Assembly: GCF_014486675.1 (NCBI RefSeq)
Contig: NZ_JACTAC010000008.1
Coordinates: 1 to 64,000 of the forward strand
From: Flavobacterium macrobrachii
GTDB lineage: Bacteria > Bacteroidota > Bacteroidia > Flavobacteriales > Flavobacteriaceae
Length of the DNA: 64,000 nucleotides
Direction of reading: 5' to 3'
The position numbers and the translations under genes are program-made. This document shows, one piece after another, positions 34,822 to 43,799 of the stretch; positions within the stretch are counted from its first letter, which is position 1; each line of letters starts with the position of its first letter. A model generated the notes under the pieces. It had not been told where the DNA came from. It did not search any database and saw only the letters and a program-made list of their open reading frames with translations.

Positions 34822-36534
34822 ATGAAAATTAACTCTAATAGAATAACCCTCATTTATTTTGTTATCTTGATAGCAGTGGTATTTTTGACCCAAAAAATAT
34901 TTACTACTTATTCTCTTACGAATGAAACTAATTTGATATTTACCAATAAAGAAATTGTAATTATATTATTATCAATTGTTTTGTTCCGATATTTCTTGTA
35001 TGCAAACGAAAAACACAACAAATCAGTATTAAACAAACTTAAAAAAAGTAATCAAGATATTATAGAGTCAAAGGAGCGATATGATATAGTTGCCAAAGCA
35101 ACAAGTGATACTATTTGGGATTGGAAAATTGATGATGATGCATTTATATGGAATAAAGGTATTCAAGGTGTTTTTGGTTACAAAAAAGAAGACGTTGGTA
35201 AAAATTCAAACTGGTGGTTTGAAAGAATACATCCAGAAGATAGTTTAAAAATGTCAGTACGTCTTTATTCATTTTTAGATTACAAAACAGATAAATGGCA
35301 AGATGAGTATCGTTTTCAATGTGCAGATGGCTCATATAAATACGTAATAGACAAAGGATTTCTTGTTAAAGATGATAAGGGAAAAATAATCCGAATGATT
35401 GGTGCAATTCAAGATGTTACCAAACAAAAAGAAGAAGAACAAAGATTAAGATTACTTGAAACAGTTATTACAAAATCAAATGATGCCGTAATGATTTGTG
35501 GAATTAAATTAAACGAAAATTCACTTCCAAGTATAGTTTTTGTTAATTCCGCCTTTGAGGATATGACCGGATACAAAACATCTGAAGCAATTGGAATGCC
35601 ACTTGACATTATTTTTGGAGCAAAATCTGATAGTAAACAAATAGACTTACTCAAACAAAAAATAAAGGAATACCAAATTTGTGATATTGAAACGGTTTGC
35701 TACAAAAAAGACAACACATTGTTTTGGATTAATTTTACAATGATTCCTGTTACCAATAAGGATGGTGAACATTCGCATTGGATTTCAGTACAAAGAGATG
35801 TAACAGAATTAAAGGAAAAAGAAAAAGAAAGAGAACAATTAATTCGAGAATTAACAAAAAACAACAATGATTTAAAACAATTTTCCTATATAACTTCACA
35901 TAACTTAAGAGCACCACTTTCTAACTTAACTGGATTATTAAATCTAATTGATGATATACCAATTGAAAATCCAGATTTAAAAGAATTAATTGATGGCTTC
36001 AGCACCTCAACTCACTTATTAAATGAAACAATAAATGACTTAGTAAAAGTTATAATAATAAAAGACAATCCAGCTATTGAAAAAGAAAGAATATTGATTA
36101 AAGATATTTTCGAAAATGTATTTAATCAGCTTAACTTCTTAATTAACTTACACAAACCTATTTTAAAGATTGAACTTTCAGAGGAATATATATCAAATAT
36201 TAACAAATCTTATCTTGAGAGTATCTTTTTAAACTTAATGACAAATTCAATCAAATACCGATCAGCAACAAATCAGTTAAAAATCACAATAACTTCTAAA
36301 GTTATTAATGAAGAACTTGTGATAAGTTTCAAGGATAACGGAATTGGTATTGATATGGGCAGAAACAAAGATAAAATTTTTGGATTATACCAAAGATTCC
36401 ACAACCATCCTGACAGTAAAGGATTAGGCCTATATTTGGTAAAATCGCAAGTAGAAAGCATGGGAGGAAACATTTCAGTTGAAAGTAAACTTGGAAAAGG
36501 AACTACATTTACATTAAACTTTAAAAACATTTAA
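34822..36534 (+). CDS. PAS-domain sensor histidine kinase
   Basis: A 570-residue membrane kinase. It has two transmembrane segments with a short extracytoplasmic loop (about 7-30 and 38-55), then two PAS/PAC domains (about 75-205 and 210-335). The first carries WDWKIDDDAFIWNKGIQG and the second VNSAFEDMTGYKTSEAIG. The phosphoacceptor helix has His360 in TSHNLRAPLSNL. The complete ATPase lobe shows the N-box ESIFLNLMTNSIKYRS, G1 FKDNGIGIDMGRNKD and G2 KGLGLYLVKSQVESMGG. Its C-terminal half closely resembles the broken kinase at 13350, so they are paralogues. It is followed after one base by its single-domain response regulator, the likely phosphorylation partner. Confidence 0.93.
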   Translation: MKINSNRITLIYFVILIAVVFLTQKIFTTYSLTNETNLIFTNKEIVIILLSIVLFRYFLYANEKHNKSVLNKLKKSNQDIIESKERYDIVAKATSDTIWDWKIDDDAFIWNKGIQGVFGYKKEDVGKNSNWWFERIHPEDSLKMSVRLYSFLDYKTDKWQDEYRFQCADGSYKYVIDKGFLVKDDKGKIIRMIGAIQDVTKQKEEEQRLRLLETVITKSNDAVMICGIKLNENSLPSIVFVNSAFEDMTGYKTSEAIGMPLDIIFGAKSDSKQIDLLKQKIKEYQICDIETVCYKKDNTLFWINFTMIPVTNKDGEHSHWISVQRDVTELKEKEKEREQLIRELTKNNNDLKQFSYITSHNLRAPLSNLTGLLNLIDDIPIENPDLKELIDGFSTSTHLLNETINDLVKVIIIKDNPAIEKERILIKDIFENVFNQLNFLINLHKPILKIELSEEYISNINKSYLESIFLNLMTNSIKYRSATNQLKITITSKVINEELVISFKDNGIGIDMGRNKDKIFGLYQRFHNHPDSKGLGLYLVKSQVESMGGNISVESKLGKGTTFTLNFKNI

Positions 36535-36535
36535 A

Positions 36536-36931
36536 ATGCTAAGAAAAGTAATTTGTATTGACGACGACCCAATTACTTTGAAGCTTTGCAAAAAAGTAAT
36601 GGAAAGAGTAGAATTTGCATCAGAAATAAATACTTTACAAAACGGAGAAGAAGCCATAAAACAATTTGAAGACTATGAAAAAATTGATACGAAAAATGCC
36701 CCAGATATGGTATTTATTGACTTAAACATGCCTGTAATGAATGGCTGGGAATTTTTAGATGAATATTTTAAAAGAGAATACCATAAAAAATTCAAAACTC
36801 ACTTCATAGTTCTTTCTTCAACAATTGACCCAAAAGATGTCGAAAAGTCCAAATTATACTCAATGGTAGTTGACTTTCTTTCAAAACCAATAACAAAAAC
36901 TATGTTAGAAGAATTAAAAAGTAAATATTAA
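36536..36931 (+). CDS. Single-domain response regulator (CheY-like receiver)
   Basis: A 131-residue receiver domain with no output domain. The acidic pocket IDDDP is at residues 8-12, the phosphoacceptor is Asp62 in VFIDLNMPVMNG, Ser94 lies in VLSSTID, and the conserved Lys117 lies in DFLSKPIT. Such regulators act through protein contact rather than DNA binding. It begins one base after the stop of the histidine kinase, so the two form a two-component pair. Its target is unknown. Confidence 0.95.
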   Translation: MLRKVICIDDDPITLKLCKKVMERVEFASEINTLQNGEEAIKQFEDYEKIDTKNAPDMVFIDLNMPVMNGWEFLDEYFKREYHKKFKTHFIVLSSTIDPKDVEKSKLYSMVVDFLSKPITKTMLEELKSKY

Positions 36932-36965
36932 AAAAAAAGGATAATCACTTGATTATCCTTTTTTT
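36932..36965. terminator. Bidirectional intrinsic terminator
   Basis: A 15-bp perfect stem (36932-36946 with 36951-36965) with an ACTT loop and long A/T flanks. It lies between the response regulator and rpsT, which converge here. Confidence 0.9.
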
Positions 36966-36988
36966 ATATTTAAATTTCTATTAACATA

Positions 36989-37240
36989 TTACAATTTTGC
37001 AACGTGCCTAGTTAATTTTGATTTTAGGTTAGAAGCTTTATTATCATGAATGATGTTTTTCTTAGCTAATTTATCAATCATAGATATTACAGAAGATAAT
37101 TTAGCAGCTGCTTCAGTTTTATCAGTAGCTAATCTTAATGCTTTAATTGCATTACGAGTAGTTTTGTGTTGATATCTATTCAACACTCTTTTCTTTTCAT
37201 TGCTTCTAATTCTTTTTAGAGCTGACTTATGATTTGCCAT
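36989..37240 (-). CDS. rpsT: 30S ribosomal protein S20
   Basis: An 83-residue basic helical protein that binds 16S rRNA in the small subunit. It starts MANHKSALKRIRSNEKKRVLN, the S20 signature, and ends KSKLTRHVAKL. Length is normal. The 154 bases between it and the upstream tRNA-Glu gene hold a long inverted repeat that could be a regulatory leader. The two tRNA-Glu genes and rpsT all read leftward, so readthrough from the tRNA promoter is possible. Confidence 0.97.
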   Translation of the reverse strand: MANHKSALKRIRSNEKKRVLNRYQHKTTRNAIKALRLATDKTEAAAKLSSVISMIDKLAKKNIIHDNKASNLKSKLTRHVAKL

Positions 37241-37274
37241 TTTCTTTTAATTTAATTGTAATAATTGTATAAAC

Positions 37275-37337
37275 TATTAGTTAAAAAAGAAAAACCTCCC
37301 ACATTAGCCTAAGCGAATACTTTGGTTTTAACTAATA
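37275..37337 (-). promoter_or_regulatory. Hairpin leader upstream of rpsT
   Basis: A perfect 12-bp inverted repeat, TATTAGTTAAAA (37275-37286) with TTTTAACTAATA (37326-37337), is extended inward by AAAACC/GGTTTT pairing. The loop of roughly 25 bases holds GGCTAATGTGGGA on the minus strand. It lies 35-97 bases before the rpsT start, within the presumed leader. Ribosomal protein leaders are often autoregulatory; that role is inference here. Confidence 0.45.
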
Positions 37338-37394
37338 AAACAAAGTCCGAGACACTGGATGATTGTTTTATAAAACTATTTTACAACTAATTTG

Positions 37395-37466
37395 TAGCCC
37401 GTAGGGGAATCGAACCCCTCTTACCAGGATGAAAACCTGGCGTCCTAACCGATAGACGAACGGGCC
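37395..37466 (-). tRNA. tRNA-Glu (anticodon TTC), copy 2 of 2
   Basis: On the minus strand the sequence begins GGCCCGTTCGTCTATCGGTT. The anticodon arm CCAGG-TTTTCAT-CCTGG carries TTC, the T arm is GGGGTTCGATTCCCC and the 3' acceptor strand is ACGGGCT with discriminator A. It is 72 bases, identical to the copy upstream, and CCA is not encoded. Confidence 0.97.
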
Positions 37467-37511
37467 ATTTTTATAACCTTTTCGAAATAAACAATACGTT
37501 TACAGAACTTG

Positions 37512-37583
37512 TAGCCCGTAGGGGAATCGAACCCCTCTTACCAGGATGAAAACCTGGCGTCCTAACCGATAGACGAACGGGCC
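37512..37583 (-). tRNA. tRNA-Glu (anticodon TTC), copy 1 of 2
   Basis: The sequence is identical over all 72 bases to the copy at 37395-37466; the two are separated by 45 bases. It is the promoter-proximal copy, so both are probably made from one transcript. Confidence 0.97.
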
Positions 37584-37607
37584 ATTTTTTACTTAAAATT
37601 GCGGTGG

Positions 37608-37637
37608 CAAAAATACAACTATTTTTTAATTCCGCAA
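37608..37637 (-). promoter_or_regulatory. Promoter of the tRNA-Glu pair
   Basis: Minus-strand TTG (37635-37637), exactly 19 bases, TATTTTTG (37608-37615), ending 24 bases before the first tRNA-Glu. This has the same spacing as the tRNA-Tyr and tRNA-Thr promoters. Confidence 0.7.
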
Positions 37638-37666
37638 GAGTAAAACCAATTTTTTATATTTTTTTA

Positions 37667-39145
37667 TTAGTATGCTTTTGCAAACAACACTCTACCAGCA
37701 GATTTACCTCCAGAAAAAATACAAATTCCTTCTTCATTTTTTCTATCTAAAGGAACACATCGGATAGTTGCTTTGGTCAATTCCTTAATTTTTTCTTCAG
37801 TTTCTGGTGTTCCATCCCAATGAGCAGAAACAAATCCTGCTTTGTTATCTAAAACCTCTTTAAACTCTTCAAAAGAATTTACTTCGGTAATATGAGAATT
37901 TCTGTAAGACAAAGCTTTACTGAATAATTCCGCTTGTATTTGCTCTAATAAAGACTGAATATATTCTACAATTTCGTCCTTTGAAACAATTTCTTTAGAC
38001 AAATTATCACGTCTTGCTACTTCAAACGTACCATTTTCCAAATCATTTGGACCAACAGCTATCCTAACTGGAACTCCTTTTAATTCATATTCTGCGAATT
38101 TGAAACCTGGTTTTTGAGTAGTTCTGTTATCGTATTTTACAGAAATATTCAACTTTCTAAATTTAGAAACTAACTCCTCAACAACAGCATTTATAGCTTC
38201 CAATTGTTCATCTGTTCTATGAATTGGAACAATAACCACTTGTATTGGTGCTAAATTTGGAGGTAGAACAAGTCCATTATCATCAGAATGCGTCATTACC
38301 AACGCACCCATTAATCGAGTTGAAACTCCCCAAGATGTTCCCCAAACATACTCTTGCTTTCCTTCTTGATTAGCAAATTTTACATCAAAGGCTTTTGCAA
38401 AATTTTGACCTAAAAAGTGAGAAGTTCCAGCTTGTAATGCTTTTCCATCTTGCATCAAAGCTTCAATACAATAGGTCTCATCGGCACCAGCAAAACGTTC
38501 ATTGGCTGTTTTTATTCCTTTCACAACTGGAATTGCCATAAAACCTTCAACAAAATCAGCATAAACATTCATCATTCTTTCTGTTTCTTCAATTGCTTCT
38601 TGACGTGTTGCATGTGCTGTGTGTCCTTCTTGCCATAAAAACTCTGCTGTTCTTAAAAACAAACGAGTTCTCATTTCCCAACGAACAACATTTGCCCATT
38701 GATTTATCAAAAGTGGCAAGTCACGATACGACTGAACCCAGCCTTTGTATGTTGACCAAATAATTGCTTCACTCGTTGGGCGAACAATTAATTCTTCTTC
38801 TAACTTTGCATTAGGATCAACCATTAATTTTCCTGGACGAGTTTCATCGTTTTTCAATCGATAATGCGTGACAATTGCACATTCTTTTGCAAAACCTTCG
38901 GCATTTTTCTCCTCGGCTTCAAACATACTTTTGGGTACAAAAAGCGGGAAATAAGCATTAGAATGTCCTGTTTCTTTAAACATTTTATCCAATTGGGCTT
39001 GCATTTTTTCCCAAATAGCATAACCATATGGCTTAATAACCATACAACCACGAACTCCTGAATTTTCAGCTAAATCAGCCTTCACAACCAATTCGTTATA
39101 CCATTTTGAATAATCTTCTTCTCTTTTTGTTAAGTTTTTGCTCAT
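37667..39145 (-). CDS. proS: Prolyl-tRNA synthetase (type 3, archaeal/eukaryote-like)
   Basis: A 492-residue class II synthetase charging tRNA-Pro. Motif regions are visible as [18 protein letters not shown], the motif 2 region [17 protein letters not shown] and [20 protein letters not shown]. The anticodon-binding domain follows, and the C-terminal domain ends in the typical Tyr (RVLFAKAY). It lacks the editing insertion of the long bacterial form, so it belongs to the short type. The ATG at 39145 ([20 protein letters not shown]) is the family start; a longer frame to 39163 is unlikely. Confidence 0.96.
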   Translation of the reverse strand: MSKNLTKREEDYSKWYNELVVKADLAENSGVRGCMVIKPYGYAIWEKMQAQLDKMFKETGHSNAYFPLFVPKSMFEAEEKNAEGFAKECAIVTHYRLKNDETRPGKLMVDPNAKLEEELIVRPTSEAIIWSTYKGWVQSYRDLPLLINQWANVVRWEMRTRLFLRTAEFLWQEGHTAHATRQEAIEETERMMNVYADFVEGFMAIPVVKGIKTANERFAGADETYCIEALMQDGKALQAGTSHFLGQNFAKAFDVKFANQEGKQEYVWGTSWGVSTRLMGALVMTHSDDNGLVLPPNLAPIQVVIVPIHRTDEQLEAINAVVEELVSKFRKLNISVKYDNRTTQKPGFKFAEYELKGVPVRIAVGPNDLENGTFEVARRDNLSKEIVSKDEIVEYIQSLLEQIQAELFSKALSYRNSHITEVNSFEEFKEVLDNKAGFVSAHWDGTPETEEKIKELTKATIRCVPLDRKNEEGICIFSGGKSAGRVLFAKAY

Positions 39146-39244
39146 GATGAAATTTTGGCACAAATATTGTTAATCTTTTTTTAACTATTTTATTCAGCAA
39201 AACTAACTATTTTTGTATAGTCCAACAATAAAAATGCTAATGTT

Positions 39245-40252
39245 ATGAAAACTAATATCTTTTTCCTCAAAAAATCATCCTTCCTATTTGTAGTTGGATG
39301 TTTATCAACTTTGTTTTATTCATGTGGTTCTTACCAAAATTCGTCTTATTATGACAACGATGGTATTTATGCCGATCAACAAAACAGAACCGCTCAACCA
39401 GTTCAAAAAAGTTCTAACAATAATCAATATAAAGAATACTTTAGTTCTTTAAATCAAGAAGCGCAAGAAGTTTTTACTGATGTAGAAAGTTATTCATCTG
39501 TTCAACCAGAGCAAACTACAAATCAAACCGAAAACTCTATTTCCTATTCAAGCTGGGGAAACAATCCTCAAAACGTAACTGTTAATGTCTATGACAACAA
39601 TTGGGGATTAGCTAATTGGAACAACTACTGGTACGGAAATTATTGGGGATGGAACAACTGGGCATGGAATAGTTGGTATGGACCAAACTGGGGTTGGAAT
39701 GCTGGTTGGGGTTGGAACAATTGGGCATGGAATAGCTGGTATGGACCAAACTGGGGTTGGGGTTGGAATAACTGGTATGGACCAAACTGGGGTTGGAATA
39801 ACGGATTTCACAACAATTGGCATTATGGCAATGGAAGAAGAGGTACAAACCAAAACTACTCTATGGGTAGTCGCTATGCAAACAGAAGCAACTCTAACTT
39901 TGCTACATCAGGAAGAAGAGGTACAACTTTTGGAACGAGAAACTCTTCAATTGGAACTCGAAACACTACTTTTGGAACATCTAGAAACAATTCTGTTACA
40001 AGACCTGTAAATACCACAAGAGAAAATAGTGGAACAAGAAATCCAAACGCAACAACTACACAAACAAGAAATAATACAGTTCGTTCTACATCTACTCCAT
40101 CTAGAAACTATTCTGAAACTCCAAGAAGTAATTCAAATTCTGGAACACGTTCTAATTCAAACATGGGCGGAGGAAGAAGTTCTTCTGGTGGATTTGGCGG
40201 AGGAAGCTATGGTGGCGGAGGCGGAAGATCTGGCGGAGGCGGAAGACGTTAA
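39245..40252 (+). CDS. Trp/Asn/Gly-rich repeat lipoprotein
   Basis: A 335-residue protein whose signal ends in a lipobox (LFYSC, Cys near residue 27), so it is probably attached to the outer membrane. After a Gln/Ser/Asn-rich linker, residues about 130-185 consist of near-identical repeats of NNWAWNSWYGPNWGW. The last 130 residues are rich in Arg, Ser, Thr and Asn and end in a Gly-rich tail with GGGG clusters. The tryptophan repeats resemble YXWGXW-type repeat proteins. There is no catalytic motif, and the function is unknown. The high Trp content and low-complexity tail suggest a structural or surface-interaction role (inference). Confidence 0.75.
   Translation: MKTNIFFLKKSSFLFVVGCLSTLFYSCGSYQNSSYYDNDGIYADQQNRTAQPVQKSSNNNQYKEYFSSLNQEAQEVFTDVESYSSVQPEQTTNQTENSISYSSWGNNPQNVTVNVYDNNWGLANWNNYWYGNYWGWNNWAWNSWYGPNWGWNAGWGWNNWAWNSWYGPNWGWGWNNWYGPNWGWNNGFHNNWHYGNGRRGTNQNYSMGSRYANRSNSNFATSGRRGTTFGTRNSSIGTRNTTFGTSRNNSVTRPVNTTRENSGTRNPNATTTQTRNNTVRSTSTPSRNYSETPRSNSNSGTRSNSNMGGGRSSSGGFGGGSYGGGGGRSGGGGRR
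39644..39803 (+). repeat. Coding tandem repeat of the Trp-rich lipoprotein
   Basis: Three imperfect copies of a unit encoding WGWNNWAWNSWYGPNWGWN (the last copy shortened). The copies share long identical DNA stretches such as GGTATGGACCAAACTGGGG, differing at few bases, so expansion or loss by slippage is plausible. Confidence 0.85.
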
Positions 40253-40263
40253 TAGACTCTAAT

Positions 40264-40295
40264 CCCATGAAACAAAAAAGTCTCATGGGTTTCTT
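40264..40295 (+). terminator. Intrinsic terminator after the Trp-rich lipoprotein gene
   Basis: Stem CCCATGA (40264-40270) with TCATGGG (40283-40289), partly extended by AAC/GT, followed by a T-rich stretch. Confidence 0.6.
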
Positions 40296-40314
40296 TTAAT
40301 AAATAATTGTTACT

Positions 40315-41814
40315 ATGAAAAAATACATTTCAATCATTCTCTTAGGATTATCGATACCTAACTTTTATGCGCAACAAATAACCATAGACGAACCGCTTCG
40401 TTTGTCTGTGGATAACATTACAGGAACAGCAAGATTTAGAGCTATGAGCGGAGCTTTTGGTGCGCTTGGCGGCGATTTATCTGCCATTACTCAAAATCCT
40501 GCAGGTTCGGTATTTTTTAATAATAATTTTGGAACAATTACAGCTTCCAACTATAACTCCAAAAATATTGCTCGCTATTTTGGAACAACAACAAGAGACA
40601 ATGACAGTTCATTAGACTTAAACCAAATTGGTGCTGTTTTTATTTTTAAAGATGCAAGCGGAGCTAGTGATTGGAAGAAAATTTCACTGGCAATCAACTA
40701 TGAAAATACCAGTAATTTTGATAACAGCACTTTCATTGCTGGTACAAATCCATACAATTCTATAGGAAATTACTTTGTTGATATTGCGCAAGGAATTGAA
40801 TTGGATTATTTAACAAACTATTATTACGAGCAATTACCTTTTGATATGCAGCAAGCATATTTAGGTTATGATACGTATATTTTTGAAGCTGATAGCGATA
40901 GTCCTACGAACACTTCCTATTCCACCAATATTCCAATAGGTGGAAATTATTATCAAGAGAATAGTTCTGTAACTTCGGGATATAGCGGAAAATTGACAAC
41001 CAATTTTGCTACTGCTTACAAAGACATTTTAATGCTTGGTGTGAACTTAAACTTCCATTTTGTAGATATCAGAAGATCATTTTCAATTTATGAAAGCAAC
41101 AATAATCCGTTATATGATGACCGACCAACTATTTCAAGTTTACGTTTTGACAACAACATAAATACACTTGGAAATGGTTTTTCATTTAACATTGGAGCAA
41201 TTGTAAAACCAACGGATTATCTTAGAGTTGGGCTTTCATATGAGTCTCCAACATGGTATCGTTTAACTGATGATGCAACACAAGGCGTTAGTACTAGAGT
41301 TGTGAACAACAATGTAGAATCTACTTTTGCTTCTTATCAACCAACAATCGTTTACGAACCATATAAAATTCAAACTCCTGATAGATGGACAGGAAGTTTA
41401 GCTTTCATTTATCAGAAAAAAGGATTGATAAGTCTTGATGTCTCTAGAAAAGATTATTCAACCACACGTATCAAACCTAAAAATGAATATATTGGATTGA
41501 ATTCATATATGAGCAATGTTTTGAACGATGCAATCGAAGTTAGACTTGGTGGTGAATATAAAATCAAACAAGTTTCACTTCGTGCTGGTTATCGTTTTGA
41601 CCAAAGTCCATATAAAGTTGATCGAGCATTTGGTGATTTAACTGGATATTCTGGTGGATTAGGATATACTTTTGGTGAAAACCGAATTGATTTAGCTTAT
41701 ACCTACGAACACAGAAACATGAATCAAGCCTTAATTTCTTCAGGAATGAATGATCCAGCAAGAATTAGTAGGTACAACAACAATGTAACCTTGAGTTATT
41801 CTGTTAATTTCTGA
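40315..41814 (+). CDS. FadL/OmpP1-like outer-membrane transport protein
   Basis: A 499-residue outer-membrane barrel with a signal peptide (about 1-19, ending YAQQ). The N-terminal plug-like region ITGTARFRAMSGAFGALGGDLSAITQNPAGSVFF is the hallmark of the FadL/OmpP1 (also PorV-like) family in Bacteroidota, and fourteen or so beta strands follow. It ends NNVTLSYSVNF with terminal Phe. Such proteins take up hydrophobic compounds, or some act as T9SS shuttle proteins (PorV). The gene is often called hemin receptor in annotation, for which I see no evidence. It is co-directional with the upstream lipoprotein, but a terminator lies between them. Confidence 0.87.
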   Translation: MKKYISIILLGLSIPNFYAQQITIDEPLRLSVDNITGTARFRAMSGAFGALGGDLSAITQNPAGSVFFNNNFGTITASNYNSKNIARYFGTTTRDNDSSLDLNQIGAVFIFKDASGASDWKKISLAINYENTSNFDNSTFIAGTNPYNSIGNYFVDIAQGIELDYLTNYYYEQLPFDMQQAYLGYDTYIFEADSDSPTNTSYSTNIPIGGNYYQENSSVTSGYSGKLTTNFATAYKDILMLGVNLNFHFVDIRRSFSIYESNNNPLYDDRPTISSLRFDNNINTLGNGFSFNIGAIVKPTDYLRVGLSYESPTWYRLTDDATQGVSTRVVNNNVESTFASYQPTIVYEPYKIQTPDRWTGSLAFIYQKKGLISLDVSRKDYSTTRIKPKNEYIGLNSYMSNVLNDAIEVRLGGEYKIKQVSLRAGYRFDQSPYKVDRAFGDLTGYSGGLGYTFGENRIDLAYTYEHRNMNQALISSGMNDPARISRYNNNVTLSYSVNF

Positions 41815-41881
41815 TTTTTATTTAATAACACTATTTATCGTATAAAAATCATCCTCATTTATAATTAATTTCAAAACAGAT

Positions 41882-43687
41882 ATGAAAAATTTACACCTAA
41901 TCTTTTTTTTATTTTTTTCTTTTTTTAGCACAACCCTTTCAGCAAATAAAAAAAACACTTATGACCCAAATGTTTCAATTCAAATACTTAATATTACGAC
42001 CAATGGTTTAGTACTTCCCAATAATACAATCAGTTTTAACGGGGTTAGTGATTTAGAAGTGGAATTTGATGTTAAGATTACTTACACAGGAGCAAATTCC
42101 GTTTATTTTCAAGGAAATGCAAGCGCTTATTTTTATGAGCCAAACTCATTTGACAATGAAGTAGCTGAAAATTATAATAATGGTGTCGCACCAATGTATC
42201 TGTTTAAAAAATTTTTAACATTGACAACAAACGGCTCAAGTTATAGCTATACTTTCCATAAAAAAATCCATCTTAAAAGAAACACAGTATACAATACTGG
42301 ATGCTCTATTGTTTTTAGATATACTCATGACAAAACAGCATCTATCCCATCTACAACTTTATCTAAATTAACATACAATATTATCGGCGGAACAAAAACT
42401 TCTAACCAACCTTATGTACCTCCAACAGTAAGCGTAAACTTAAACAGTATTTCATATAGTAATGGATTACCGCTCGTAAATAATGAAATTGTTATTCCTA
42501 AATCAGATCAGGTATTTGACGATGAAGAAACAGCAACTAGAAGCATTAATTTATCATTTGATTTTAACGTTACTCATGGATCGGATTTAGTCCTTGGTTA
42601 TTATCCACATATTAAAATATTTGTAAATAATACCAGTTATATAAGTGAATGGTATGAACCAACTGATACTCACGGAACATTTACTTTCAATAATTTTAAA
42701 ATAAAAGCATCAGATATAACACTTAACTCTTATTTAAAGATAGCAGTTTATTTTCAAGGAACAAGTACATATTATGATTGTGCATTAGTAAAGCTTAGCA
42801 ATCCAATTAGAGACAATCTTATTTCACAAAATCAATCAATCCCAATTGGTCAAACTATACAACCTTTTACTTCCAATCAACCCACTATTTGGACAAGCGG
42901 GGGCAACTGTCCAAAGCTTAGAATAGAATGTAACGACCCTAGAGTTTATTCACCAATAAACTCCTATCAATGGCAAACAAAAACGGAAAATGGTATATGG
43001 ACAAACATCTTAGGAGCAAACAATAAAGAATACTTTGCGACTAATTCATTTAATCAAACAACATATTTCAGAAGATTAGCCTTTTATAATGGTCTTTATA
43101 ATATTAGTAATGAAATTGTAATTGATGTTAGTACAACAAACTATTTAAACTCCATTTGCTGTAATCAAAATTTACCTACTTCAACCAGTCAACCACAAAC
43201 AATAACTGGCAATAGTGTTACCAATAATTTAACTTACCAATGGCAAATGTCAAATAACCCTAGAACAACAAGCTGGGTCGATCTTCCAGGGGAAACATAT
43301 CAGAATTGTAATGGATGTAATTATCCAACTGGTTCAAGAAATTCCACTATACTTTTTCAAAGATTATTAAAAAACAATGGAACTATCGTTAGTACAAGTA
43401 ATACTATTACAGTTACAAGAGGTATCAATGCAAGAATGGCAAATACTAATAGTAATTCCGTAATTGTGTATCCAAATCCAACATCTGATTTCTTATTTAT
43501 AAAAAACATGAATACAAATACAGATTATATCAAATTATTCAATTCCTTAGGTAAGGAAATAAATATTGAAAAATTAATTGTTGAAGACAATATTTTACAA
43601 ATAAATGTAGAATTTCTACCAAGTGGATATTATTATTTATCCACAAGCAACGATAAAAACGACCTCATAAAAATATTCAAAGAGTAA
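41882..43687 (+). CDS. Secreted protein with T9SS type A sorting domain
   Basis: A 601-residue protein with signal peptide (1-20). Two large beta-rich regions are present (about 25-160 and 180-310, each opening with a short motif of the kind VSIQILNITTNGLVLPNNTI and VNLNSISYSNGLPLVNNEIV). Two Ig-like segments with SYQWQTKTENG and TYQWQMSNNPR come next. The C-terminal type A sorting domain (about 525-601) shows VIVYPNPTSDFLFIK and ends NDLIKIFKE. No enzyme motif is seen. It is likely secreted through the type IX system and anchored to the surface; the exact role is unknown. Confidence 0.85.
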   Translation: MKNLHLIFFLFFSFFSTTLSANKKNTYDPNVSIQILNITTNGLVLPNNTISFNGVSDLEVEFDVKITYTGANSVYFQGNASAYFYEPNSFDNEVAENYNNGVAPMYLFKKFLTLTTNGSSYSYTFHKKIHLKRNTVYNTGCSIVFRYTHDKTASIPSTTLSKLTYNIIGGTKTSNQPYVPPTVSVNLNSISYSNGLPLVNNEIVIPKSDQVFDDEETATRSINLSFDFNVTHGSDLVLGYYPHIKIFVNNTSYISEWYEPTDTHGTFTFNNFKIKASDITLNSYLKIAVYFQGTSTYYDCALVKLSNPIRDNLISQNQSIPIGQTIQPFTSNQPTIWTSGGNCPKLRIECNDPRVYSPINSYQWQTKTENGIWTNILGANNKEYFATNSFNQTTYFRRLAFYNGLYNISNEIVIDVSTTNYLNSICCNQNLPTSTSQPQTITGNSVTNNLTYQWQMSNNPRTTSWVDLPGETYQNCNGCNYPTGSRNSTILFQRLLKNNGTIVSTSNTITVTRGINARMANTNSNSVIVYPNPTSDFLFIKNMNTNTDYIKLFNSLGKEINIEKLIVEDNILQINVEFLPSGYYYLSTSNDKNDLIKIFKE

Positions 43688-43700
43688 ATTTTATTATACA

Positions 43701-43733
43701 AAAAAACCATCTCAAAAACTGAGATGGTTTTTT
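43701..43733 (+). terminator. Intrinsic terminator of the type A protein gene
   Basis: A 13-bp perfect stem (43701-43713 with 43721-43733), seven-base loop, and T-run, 13 bases after the stop codon. Confidence 0.85.
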
Positions 43734-43772
43734 ATTTGAACAAATCCGAGGGCAACTTTCAAATAAAAAACG

Positions 43773-43780
43773 TAATTTTG
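43773..43780 (+). promoter_or_regulatory. Candidate -7 promoter box of rimO
   Basis: TAATTTTG matches TAnnTTTG, 19 bases before the rimO ATG; no TTG at the expected -33 distance. Confidence 0.4.
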
Positions 43781-43799
43781 CACTCCAATTTTTAAGTCA

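Noticed and set aside
36536..36931. DNA-binding response regulator
   Set aside because: The protein ends with the receiver domain; there is no output domain.
39644..39803. Possible CRISPR-like repeats
   Set aside because: The repeats are contiguous, in frame, without unique spacers, and encode a protein repeat.
39608..40262. Several open frames in other frames over the Trp-rich lipoprotein
   Set aside because: They arise from the repetitive coding DNA. Their products are low-complexity artefacts, while the 39245-40252 frame has a signal peptide and lipobox.
40315..41814. Hemin receptor
   Set aside because: No heme-binding motif or TonB box is visible. The N-terminal pattern is that of the FadL/OmpP1 family.
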